A stretch of 64,000 bases of DNA from an uncultured Opitutales bacterium (GTDB lineage: Bacteria > Verrucomicrobiota > Verrucomicrobiia > Opitutales > Seribacteraceae): contig CALSTX010000004.1 in the NCBI GenBank assembly GCA_943789375.1, forward strand, positions 251,001-315,000, in the 5' to 3' direction. Numbering within the stretch: position 1 is the stretch's first letter; every line of letters begins with the position of its first letter. The position numbers and the translations under genes were made by a program. The notes beneath the pieces are model-generated. The model had not been told where the DNA came from. It searched no databases and saw only the letters and a program-made list of their open reading frames with translations. Of the stretch, positions 1-7,877 are shown one piece after another.

Positions 1-586
1 TGGTAGATACAATGTTATGAATTTGCTTGCAGCACTTTCAATTTTACACGCAATGGGAAGATCGATACCTGATTCAATCAGGAAAATTGGAGCCTTTGAA
101 GGCGTGGACGGAAGAATGGAAACCGTTGATGATGGTCAGTCCTATAATGTCGTCGTTGACTACGCTCACACACCGGACGCGTTACGCAATGCATTGGGTA
201 TGCTGAGAGAGTGCACCGAAGGGAAATTGCATCTTGTTTTTGGATGTGGAGGAGATCGGGATAAAGGAAAACGCTTGGAGATGACAAGAGTTGCCTGTGC
301 AGGTGCGGACCGAGTATGGGCTACTGCAGATAATCCACGAACTGAATCACTTGAGGGTATATTTAAAGATATGCGAAAAGGTCAGACACGAGGTGCCAAA
401 ATTTCATTTATTGATGATCGACGCAGAGCGATAAGCCTTGCCCTGGATCACGCAAAACCAGGTGATTGTGTATTGATTGCAGGAAAAGGGCACGAATGTT
501 TCCAGGAAGTCCAATATACCGCCATTCCCTTTGACGATAGAAAAGTGGCCAAGGAACTCATTCAAGTGAAATCATTGACCTGTTAA
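1..586 (+). CDS. murE: UDP-MurNAc-L-Ala-D-Glu:meso-diaminopimelate ligase, C-terminal part
   Basis: The gene is cut by the left window edge; the frame is open from base 2 (GRYNVMNLLAA, the family's Phe/Tyr-Asn-x-x-Asn region) to TAA at 584-586. MurE adds the third stem residue to the cytoplasmic peptidoglycan precursor. The VDYAHTPDAL block and the glycine-rich LVFGCGGDRDKGKR block of the C-terminal domain are present. The motif ADNPRTES contains DNPR, which in this family marks meso-diaminopimelate rather than lysine as substrate. The stop overlaps the murF start (TAATG), so translation is probably coupled. About 195 codons are visible, against a usual total near 490. Confidence 0.96.
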   Translation, partial: GRYNVMNLLAALSILHAMGRSIPDSIRKIGAFEGVDGRMETVDDGQSYNVVVDYAHTPDALRNALGMLRECTEGKLHLVFGCGGDRDKGKRLEMTRVACAGADRVWATADNPRTESLEGIFKDMRKGQTRGAKISFIDDRRRAISLALDHAKPGDCVLIAGKGHECFQEVQYTAIPFDDRKVAKELIQVKSLTC

Positions 587-1995
587 TGCCATTTTTCGTT
601 CCAGAGCAACTGTCCTCTTGGTCAGGCGGCAAGTGGCATGATTTGCCAAAAAGTCCAGTGCAAGGTTTCTCAATTGATGCAAGAAAACTTTCAGCAGGTG
701 AGATGTTTGTTGCGATTGAAGCAGAAAGAGATGGGCATGACTTTGTGGAGCAAGCTTTAGAAAACGGAGCATCTTCTGCATTGGTTAATCGTCTACAGTT
801 AAATATTCCCATTCCACAGCTCTTGGTAGAAAATACACTGAAAGCTTTTCAGGAGATCGCATCAACTCATCGAAATGCCTTTCAAGGACCGATTACTGGA
901 ATTACTGGAAGTTGTGGGAAAACAACTACCAAAGAGGTGCTTAGTTTATTACTCGGTAGTCATTGTCACCGCACCAAAGGAAATTTAAATAATTATTTAG
1001 GCGTTCCATTAACTCTCTTGGAATTAGATTCCTCTAATGACTCTGGGGTCATTGAAGTCGGAATCAATCAAATTGGAGAAATGTCAGAATTAGCTAGTAT
1101 TTTGTCACCTAATTTGGTGGTTATTACAATGATCGGACTTTCTCATCTTGAAGGGCTTGTTGACCTTGAAACGATTGCATCCGAAAAAGCTAAAATTTTT
1201 GAGGATTCAGAGGTTGTACCAAAAGTAGTGTTTCACCACGAATGCCTTCAATATGAACCGTTTAAGGTTTGGAGGGAAAAAGGAAAGCCCCACGTAATTT
1301 TAATTGAAGGGGAAGTGGATCCTGAAAAGATTTCCTGTGATACCGCTTTTTATGAAATTTGGACTGAAACAAACAAAATAGGGGACTCATGCATGCTACG
1401 GCTTTGGCGGCATGAGTCCCCGGTTCTTGTTACTTCCATACCTGTCGCATCCAGTGGTGTGCATAAAAATATCGCTCTTTCTATACTCGCTGCCTGTGAG
1501 CAGGGAATAAGTCACCAAGCAATTTCTGAACGCCTACCCCAATATCGCCCTTCGACCTTGAGAGCAGCCAGCTTTCAGGGTCGGGGGCGGACCTATTTTG
1601 TTGATTGTTATAATGCTAACCCCTCTTCTATGAAAGATAGCATTGAGTTCTTTTCTTCGAAATTTAAAGGAACCCCCAAGTTATATATTTTGGGGGGAAT
1701 GGAAGAACTTGGTGAGCAGGGAATGATTTTACATGAAGAAGTTGGTTCAACTGCGACAGTGGAGACCACCGATCTTTTTGTAATGATTGGAGAAAAAGCC
1801 TCCTGGTTTGCTCCAGGGCTTATGAGAAGTGGTGCCATGCCGGAACAATTGGTGATTTTAAATGACTTAGACTCTGCCCGCTCTTTGGTCGATGACTTTC
1901 AAGGGTCAGTGTTGCTGAAAGGAAGCAGGTCAAATGGTCTTGAGGAACTATTACCTCCTTGGGCAGTTCAGGAAGAAAAGGTTTTTGGGTGCTAA
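586..1995 (+). CDS. murF: UDP-MurNAc-tripeptide:D-Ala-D-Ala ligase
   Basis: MurF completes the UDP-MurNAc-pentapeptide in the cytoplasm by adding D-Ala-D-Ala made by Ddl. At 469 residues it has normal length. The ATP P-loop GITGSCGKTTTK lies at about residues 105-116, followed by the NLNNYLGVPLT block. The central-domain signature VDCYNANPSSM is present in the second half. The start ATG (586) shares a base with the murE stop. The coding sequence contains a perfect 12-bp inverted repeat at 1381-1421 (see findings). The gene overlaps the GTG start of mraY by seven bases. Confidence 0.97.
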   Translation: MPFFVPEQLSSWSGGKWHDLPKSPVQGFSIDARKLSAGEMFVAIEAERDGHDFVEQALENGASSALVNRLQLNIPIPQLLVENTLKAFQEIASTHRNAFQGPITGITGSCGKTTTKEVLSLLLGSHCHRTKGNLNNYLGVPLTLLELDSSNDSGVIEVGINQIGEMSELASILSPNLVVITMIGLSHLEGLVDLETIASEKAKIFEDSEVVPKVVFHHECLQYEPFKVWREKGKPHVILIEGEVDPEKISCDTAFYEIWTETNKIGDSCMLRLWRHESPVLVTSIPVASSGVHKNIALSILAACEQGISHQAISERLPQYRPSTLRAASFQGRGRTYFVDCYNANPSSMKDSIEFFSSKFKGTPKLYILGGMEELGEQGMILHEEVGSTATVETTDLFVMIGEKASWFAPGLMRSGAMPEQLVILNDLDSARSLVDDFQGSVLLKGSRSNGLEELLPPWAVQEEKVFGC

Positions 1996-3125
1996 GCTAT
2001 TTGCAGTTTTATGAGTCTGTCTTCGGACCCTTACGATTATTTCAGTTTATATCTGTACGGGCAATTTTTGCCGGCATCACTGCTTTAATAATTGGATATT
2101 TTATAGGTCCGATGCTTATAAAATATTTACAGGCCTTTGGGGCAAAGCAAGCCTTTCGCGATAAAGATGAGGTTGGTGATTTAGCTGATTTACATCAGTC
2201 TAAAGCGAAGACTCCAACCATGGGAGGGTTGCTTATCTTTGGGTCTGTTTTGATCTCTGCTTTTTTATGGGCTGAGCCCAATGTGTATGTTGTGGCAGCT
2301 CTTGTAGCCTATATTCTCCTTACTTTTGTAGGATTTGCCGATGATTACTTGAAAGTGGCAAAAAAGGATAGTAAGGGACTTGCCGGAAGGTATAAATTAA
2401 TCGGCCAGCTGATTACTACCGGTGTGGTATTATTTATTTTGCTTGGACCCTGGTCTGAATTTCTTTCTGGGGTTGATGGGAAAGCCACTGGAAGTGCTGT
2501 GAAAATGAAAGAGCTTTGGGTTCCATTTTATAAAGATCCTCTTTTGTTAGCAATGCCACTTGTCGTCGTCTTCTTGTTTTTTCTGATTACCCTGACGGGA
2601 GCCAGCAATGCGATCAACTTAACGGACGGATTGGATGGACTAGCGATTGGTTGCACAGTAACTGTGGCGCTGTGTTATGGCATTATGGCCTATGCATCAG
2701 GAAACTATCTAATTGCAGATTATTTGAAAATTAGTTGGGTTCCTGGTTCAGGTGAACTCACTGTTCTTTGTGCGGCGCTACTGGGTGGCAGTTTATCTTT
2801 TCTTTGGTACAATGCACACCCGGCTGAAATGTTTATGGGTGATACTGGTTCCCTCGCCATTGGGGGGTTAGTTGGAGCCATTGCATTAATGGTTCATCAA
2901 CCACTCACTCTTATCATTGTCGGTGGGATATTTGTAATCGAAGCAGGGTCGGTGATTATCCAGGTTGCTTCGTTTAAAAGCCGTGGCAAAAGAGTGTTTT
3001 TAATGTCCCCGATTCATCACCATTTTGAGCTGAAAGGATGGAAAGAGACGAAAGTAGTAATTCGATTTTGGATCCTTTCGCTTTTATTTGCCCTTATCGG
3101 TCTAGCTACCTTGAAACTTCGTTAA
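1989..3125 (+). CDS. mraY: Phospho-MurNAc-pentapeptide transferase (lipid I synthase)
   Basis: This integral membrane enzyme transfers phospho-MurNAc-pentapeptide to undecaprenyl phosphate. The frame could open at TTG 1959, but I chose GTG 1989, because it gives the usual family N-terminus (x-LSYL...FGPLRLF) and 378 residues. Diagnostic motifs are FADDYLK with the two catalytic-region aspartates (residues 118-119), NAINLTDGLDGLA, NAHPAEMFMGDTGSLA and HHHFELKGW. About ten hydrophobic segments are visible. It overlaps murF by seven bases and is followed at once by murD. Confidence 0.96.
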   Translation: MLSYLQFYESVFGPLRLFQFISVRAIFAGITALIIGYFIGPMLIKYLQAFGAKQAFRDKDEVGDLADLHQSKAKTPTMGGLLIFGSVLISAFLWAEPNVYVVAALVAYILLTFVGFADDYLKVAKKDSKGLAGRYKLIGQLITTGVVLFILLGPWSEFLSGVDGKATGSAVKMKELWVPFYKDPLLLAMPLVVVFLFFLITLTGASNAINLTDGLDGLAIGCTVTVALCYGIMAYASGNYLIADYLKISWVPGSGELTVLCAALLGGSLSFLWYNAHPAEMFMGDTGSLAIGGLVGAIALMVHQPLTLIIVGGIFVIEAGSVIIQVASFKSRGKRVFLMSPIHHHFELKGWKETKVVIRFWILSLLFALIGLATLKLR

Positions 3126-3127
3126 AT

Positions 3128-4414
3128 ATGAAAATGAAGGTAAATTTTTGGGACAATATGAAATCAAAACCAGTTGGGATTTTTGGTAAAGGGGTAAGTG
3201 GTCTCGGGGTTGCGGGTCTTTTGGATAAGATAGATTGGCCTTATCAATTTTTTGACCAAACAGAACAATCGTTTTCCGATGTTGAAGCTTCCAAGTATTC
3301 GATGGTTGTAAAAAGTCCTGGATTTGCACCCAATCACCCATGGGTAAGTAAAGCAATAGAGTCTGGAGTGCCTGTTTATGGTGAACTTGATTTTGCCTCC
3401 ACATTCACAGAAAACAAAATAATTGCGGTTACGGGAACCAATGGGAAAACCAGCTTAGTTACATTGCTCTCTCATATTTGGAAAAAAGCGGGCAAGTCTG
3501 CTATTTGTGCAGGAAATATTGGTACATCACTAAGTGAAGTTATTGCTCGTGGACTTAATTCCCGAACAACTATATTTTTAGAAGTAAGTTCTTTTCAGGC
3601 TCAAAAACTTAAATTTCTAGCTCCAGATGCCTTGATTTGGACAAATTTCAGCCCTGATCATCAAGACTATCACGGCTCCCTCATTGAATACTTTAAAGCT
3701 AAGTACTCATTACTTACCCAAGTGAAACATGAAGGGTTGGCCATTTGCGGACCATCTGTCCTCAAATTTGCCAAAGCTAACGACATTCAAGATCGAAAAG
3801 GTATCAAAGCAGTGACTCGAAATATGTTCTTAGAAGAAGAAATCGAGGCAGGTAGTTTTTTTTCCACCTTTCCACAGAGAGAAAATTTGGCCCTTGCCTA
3901 TGAATTCTCCCGGGAATGTGGAGTTAGTAAAGCATCCTTTCTATCTTTCCTTCGCTCTTATCAACCTGAACCTTCACGCTTGGTATGCGTTGCAAAAATA
4001 AATGGCATTTCATTCTGGAACGATTCAAAAGCGACGAATTTTTCCGCCACGATGGCAGCCTGTAAAAATTTTCCCAATCGCCTGATATGGATTGGTGGTG
4101 GCAGGGAAAAAGGTGAATCTTTACCGATTCTGTCAAAAGCCATAAAAGGTGCAGTCATACATGCCTTTTTAATTGGTGAAGTGGCAACAAAGTTGTCCGT
4201 GATTCTTCGTGCTCATCAAATCAAGGTAACTTGTTGTACAACTTTAAACGAAGCAGTAAAGAAAGCATTTAACGCTGCAAAACAGGCTACTGATATTCTT
4301 TTTAGTCCGGCATTTGCTAGTTTTGACATGTTTGAAAATTACATCGAGCGAGGAAACATTTTCAATAAGCTCGTTTTCGATTTGAAGAAAGGGCACACAC
4401 CTTGTACTCAATAA
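3128..4414 (+). CDS. murD: UDP-MurNAc-L-alanine:D-glutamate ligase
   Basis: MurD adds D-glutamate, the second stem residue, in the cytoplasm. The start at ATG 3128, two bases after the mraY stop, gives 428 residues, close to the family norm of about 440. An upstream extension to 3038 is open but lies inside mraY, and M at 3158 is an alternative start. The N-terminal UDP-binding Rossmann part has GIFGKGVSGLG. The P-loop AVTGTNGKTS is near residues 100-109. NFSPDHQDYH and the C-terminal LFSPAFASFDMF block also fit MurD. The LysM gene follows after a 37-base gap. Confidence 0.95.
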   Translation: MKMKVNFWDNMKSKPVGIFGKGVSGLGVAGLLDKIDWPYQFFDQTEQSFSDVEASKYSMVVKSPGFAPNHPWVSKAIESGVPVYGELDFASTFTENKIIAVTGTNGKTSLVTLLSHIWKKAGKSAICAGNIGTSLSEVIARGLNSRTTIFLEVSSFQAQKLKFLAPDALIWTNFSPDHQDYHGSLIEYFKAKYSLLTQVKHEGLAICGPSVLKFAKANDIQDRKGIKAVTRNMFLEEEIEAGSFFSTFPQRENLALAYEFSRECGVSKASFLSFLRSYQPEPSRLVCVAKINGISFWNDSKATNFSATMAACKNFPNRLIWIGGGREKGESLPILSKAIKGAVIHAFLIGEVATKLSVILRAHQIKVTCCTTLNEAVKKAFNAAKQATDILFSPAFASFDMFENYIERGNIFNKLVFDLKKGHTPCTQ

Positions 4415-4451
4415 TACTTACATTGAATGAATAAAATCGAGGAATTATAAA

Positions 4452-5555
4452 ATGAAGCTCACAAAGATATTCGGTATTGTACTCTCCCTTCACGTCGGAG
4501 TTATCCTGCTCGTGATGTTCCAGCCAAGTTGTCAGACTGCTCAAAAGAAATCTGCAGGGATTACCCCTGTTGACAAAGCAGTCCAACTTGAGCCTAAAGC
4601 ACCAGATGCTGGCTTTAATGCAGGGGTAGCTGATAGCTCTTCGCCTCCGCCTTCCATTCAGAAGGAAGCAAAACCGAAGGCCGTGGAGTATACCTCTCCG
4701 ACAAGACCTGCTGCTGGTCAATTAATCGTACCTGGTCAGGGAGCTATCGAGGCAAAACCACTCCCCCCCATTTTAGCCGAGGATAAAACGGAACCATTAA
4801 ACTTCCCCGTTCCACTTCGTCCTTCCGGGGTGTCTATCTATAAAGTTCAGCGTGGTGACACTCTCTGGGGTATTGCCAGGAAACAAGGGGTCAGCTTATC
4901 ATCCTTACTCTCCTCCAATCCCAGCCTCGACAAAAACGGCAAGTTGGATATTGGGCAAGAAATTATGATTCCTGGTGGAACCGCTGGAGCAACGCAAGCA
5001 ACAATCAGCCCATTAGCTGATGCGAATGTTCCAGTTGCCACTTCTTCCGGTTCAACTTACACCGTTCAAAAAGGTGATAGTCTCTCCAGAATAGCAAGAA
5101 TGCAAGGGGTATCTCTTGGTGCTTTAATGGAAGTTAACGGGCTAAATAAGTCATCCATCATTCGTATTGGTCAGACCCTTCAATTGCCTGATGGTTCTTC
5201 ATCGAGCTCTCCGGTGGTTACCTCACCAGCGGTTTCCACGGTGGTACCGGATGGTGCATCCACTCATACAGTGAAGAAAGGGGACAATTTAACCAGGATT
5301 GCAGCCATTTATGGCAGTTCTGTGCGACAGATTATGGAGTGGAATGGCTTGGCAGATGCAGGCAGAATCCGGGTAGGACAGGTAATAATTGTTTCGGCAA
5401 GCAACCCCCAACCTACAGAGGAAGCATCCATTGATTCTTTATTATCACCAGAAAATTCGGTCCCTATTCAGCAAGATGAATCAAGCGTGGAAGGATTTTT
5501 TAAAAGTGTTTCAGATGAAAGGCCAATCATTGATGTACCGGGAGGCAATCCGTAA
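4452..5555 (+). CDS. Exported protein with three LysM domains
   Basis: This 367-residue protein starts with a hydrophobic segment (about residues 5-23, ending QPSC), so it is a membrane anchor or possible lipoprotein. A Pro/Ala-rich linker runs to about residue 125. Three LysM domains follow at about 128-174, 202-247 and 271-315, each with the (T/I)Y-V-x-x-GD-(T/S/N)L core. LysM binds the glycan of peptidoglycan. A good ribosome site (GAGGAA) precedes ATG 4452. Its place between murD and ftsW suggests that it works with the division machinery at the wall, but no catalytic domain is visible. The last 50 residues are unrecognised. Confidence 0.85.
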   Translation: MKLTKIFGIVLSLHVGVILLVMFQPSCQTAQKKSAGITPVDKAVQLEPKAPDAGFNAGVADSSSPPPSIQKEAKPKAVEYTSPTRPAAGQLIVPGQGAIEAKPLPPILAEDKTEPLNFPVPLRPSGVSIYKVQRGDTLWGIARKQGVSLSSLLSSNPSLDKNGKLDIGQEIMIPGGTAGATQATISPLADANVPVATSSGSTYTVQKGDSLSRIARMQGVSLGALMEVNGLNKSSIIRIGQTLQLPDGSSSSSPVVTSPAVSTVVPDGASTHTVKKGDNLTRIAAIYGSSVRQIMEWNGLADAGRIRVGQVIIVSASNPQPTEEASIDSLLSPENSVPIQQDESSVEGFFKSVSDERPIIDVPGGNP

Positions 5556-5604
5556 GAGGCGGGACTGGATTGGCATAATTTAGTATGGGTGTGGAAACCA
5601 AAGG

Positions 5605-6741
5605 GTGTCGGAAACAAAAGTAGAATGTAAAGATTCAAAGGCAGGCGATTGGGTAATGATCTATGTGATCTTTGCCGCTATCAGCTTGACGATGATTGGG
5701 TTGGTCATGCTCTTCAGTGCAGGGGTTGTTCGAGGTGCCCAGGCTTTGCTTACCAAGCAAATTATTTGGCTTGCACTCTCTTTACTTATGGGGCTATACG
5801 CCGCATTTATGGATTTAGACTGGCTCCGGAGAAAGTCTTGGATTGTTTTTGGCTTATGCATCATAGCCCTCATTCTTACCTTAGTCCCTGGCATTGGAGT
5901 AAAAGTAAACGGGGCCCAGCGTTGGATCGGACTCGGACCTCTTCGTATTCAGCCATCTGAATTTGCAAAAATTGGGTTAGTTATCATTTTGGCTGCTTAC
6001 TTCTCGAACCGACATCGGGAGATAAAAAGTTTTCTCTATGGCTTCCTTGTACCATCAGTTGTTGTGGGTCTCTGCTGTGGGTTAATCATTTTACAGCCTG
6101 ATTTTGGGACCTGTTTTTTATGTGGGGCGGTTGCCGCCACCATGATGTTTCAGGCTGGGACTAGTTTACGCTGGCTTCTGCCTGTGGCCGGGCTCGCTGT
6201 TGTTGCCTTTTCGGTTCTTGTTTATTTCGATCCAGTTCGGATAAGACGTGTGACCTCTTTTTTGGATGTGGAAGCAAATGCCAATGATAGTGCCTACCAG
6301 CTTTGGCAGGGAATGCTTGCTTTTGGCGTGGGTGGACTGGATGGGGTTGGTCTTGGTATGGGAAGGCAGCAAATGCATTTTTTACCTGAAGCTCATACAG
6401 ACTTTATTTTCCCTGTTATTGGGGAGGAACTCGGACTTTTGGTCACAGCTGGTATTGTCATTAGCTTTCTAGTTCTTTTCGCCAGTGTTTTTTTACGCTT
6501 ACGTCAGGCTCCTCGTCTTTACGAATATTTACTAGCTATGGGGGCTATTCTCTTTGTTACCCTGCAGGCTATTATCAACATGGGCGTAGTCACGGGCTCA
6601 CTTCCAACCAAAGGAATGTCTTTGCCTTTTATTAGTTATGGAGGTTCTAACCTTATGGTTACTTTTGTATTACTTGGCTTTGTAATCAATGTTCTGAAAT
6701 CAATGAACAGCCCTCAATCGTTGAGGGCGCGGGAACTATGA
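5605..6741 (+). CDS. ftsW: SEDS peptidoglycan polymerase / division protein FtsW
   Basis: This 378-residue multi-pass membrane protein of the FtsW/RodA/SpoVE (SEDS) family polymerises lipid II at the septum with its cognate PBP. The motifs GAQRWIGLGPLRIQPSE, QPDFGT and PEAHTDFIFPVIGEELG are diagnostic. FtsW is favoured over RodA from the dcw context. The only start before the first transmembrane helix is GTG 5605; ATG 5656 is the alternative and would remove 17 hydrophilic residues. The stop overlaps the murG start (ATGA). Confidence 0.93.
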   Translation: MSETKVECKDSKAGDWVMIYVIFAAISLTMIGLVMLFSAGVVRGAQALLTKQIIWLALSLLMGLYAAFMDLDWLRRKSWIVFGLCIIALILTLVPGIGVKVNGAQRWIGLGPLRIQPSEFAKIGLVIILAAYFSNRHREIKSFLYGFLVPSVVVGLCCGLIILQPDFGTCFLCGAVAATMMFQAGTSLRWLLPVAGLAVVAFSVLVYFDPVRIRRVTSFLDVEANANDSAYQLWQGMLAFGVGGLDGVGLGMGRQQMHFLPEAHTDFIFPVIGEELGLLVTAGIVISFLVLFASVFLRLRQAPRLYEYLLAMGAILFVTLQAIINMGVVTGSLPTKGMSLPFISYGGSNLMVTFVLLGFVINVLKSMNSPQSLRAREL

Positions 6742-7877
6742 GAAATGTGGTCATTGCATGCGGGGGAACCGGAGGGCACCTGACTCCTGGTATTGCTCTG
6801 GCCCAGGAATTGGAAGAAAGAGGATACCCTTCATGGATGTTCATCAGCCAAAAGCAGGTGGATGCCCGGCTCTCCAAAAAATACCCCAATCTTAGTTTTC
6901 AACCTATGCCTGGTGCCCCTTTACTTAAATCACCACTGGGCTTGGCTCGTTTTGGAGAAGGATTTCTTCGTTCCTTTGTACGATCCCATCGCTTTTACCG
7001 GCAAATTGCAGCCGATGCTCTGGTTGGATTTGGGGGCTTTTCTACTTTTGGGCCCGCTATGGCAGCTCGGATGCGAGGGATGCCGATATTTATTCATGAA
7101 GCGAATAGGGCGGTGGGGAAAGCCGTCCGCTTTCTTGCCAAACGGTCCTCACGGGTCTACTTGCCTGAGGGTATGCGACTGGAAGGTATTTCTCCTGAAG
7201 TAACTCGTAATATTGGATACCCTCTTCGAAAAGAATTTCGAAGAATTCCTTTGGAGCGAGCCCGCAAGCATTTGGGGATCTCGATCAATGACCGCCTCCT
7301 TGTTGTGATTGGTGGAAGTCAGGGAGCTTTATCTTTAAATCAATGGGTCAAGGATCACTTGCAGGATCTGGCCTCCGAGGGGATTTCCACTTACTGTTTG
7401 ACCGGCATGGGTAAGGATAGTTCTGGCGTGGTTCAGCTCGAAGGGCCTGGGTCGAAGACTATAACAAGCCGATTTGTTTCATTTACTGATGAGATGAATA
7501 TGGTTCTTTCTGCTGCAGATCTTGTTGTCTCTAGGGCAGGGGCAGGGGCCATTGCTGAAATTACCCGTTGCCGAGTCCCTTCCATCCTCATTCCTTACCC
7601 TTTTGCTGCCGATAACCATCAATACCTCAACGCTTCCTACTTAGAAGGAAAAGGAGGGGGAGTGGTTTGCATGGATCAATCAATAAAGACTGACCTGTTG
7701 GAGGAAGTAAAAGAAGTAATTTTTAACGAAGAATTTCGGGCAATTTTAAGAAGAAATCTATACTCCATGGATGGGGGAGATATTGGGTCGAGAATGGCCA
7801 CAGATTTAATTCAGAGCCTTCAGGAATCTACCATCAGTAAATCGGTGCAGGGAGGGGTTTTGAGGGCTGCATCATGA
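6738..7877 (+). CDS. murG: Lipid II synthase (UDP-GlcNAc:lipid I GlcNAc transferase)
   Basis: MurG is a peripheral inner-membrane GT28 glycosyltransferase that adds GlcNAc to lipid I. At 379 residues it is slightly longer than usual. The N-terminal glycine loop CGGTGGHLTPG is at residues 9-19. The acceptor-domain GFGGF and IHEAN motifs follow, and the C-terminal UDP-GlcNAc site is seen as GGSQGA and SRAGAGAIAE. It overlaps ftsW by ATGA and murC-murB by ATGA, so the whole run is very likely one transcript with coupled translation. Confidence 0.96.
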   Translation: MRNVVIACGGTGGHLTPGIALAQELEERGYPSWMFISQKQVDARLSKKYPNLSFQPMPGAPLLKSPLGLARFGEGFLRSFVRSHRFYRQIAADALVGFGGFSTFGPAMAARMRGMPIFIHEANRAVGKAVRFLAKRSSRVYLPEGMRLEGISPEVTRNIGYPLRKEFRRIPLERARKHLGISINDRLLVVIGGSQGALSLNQWVKDHLQDLASEGISTYCLTGMGKDSSGVVQLEGPGSKTITSRFVSFTDEMNMVLSAADLVVSRAGAGAIAEITRCRVPSILIPYPFAADNHQYLNASYLEGKGGGVVCMDQSIKTDLLEEVKEVIFNEEFRAILRRNLYSMDGGDIGSRMATDLIQSLQESTISKSVQGGVLRAAS

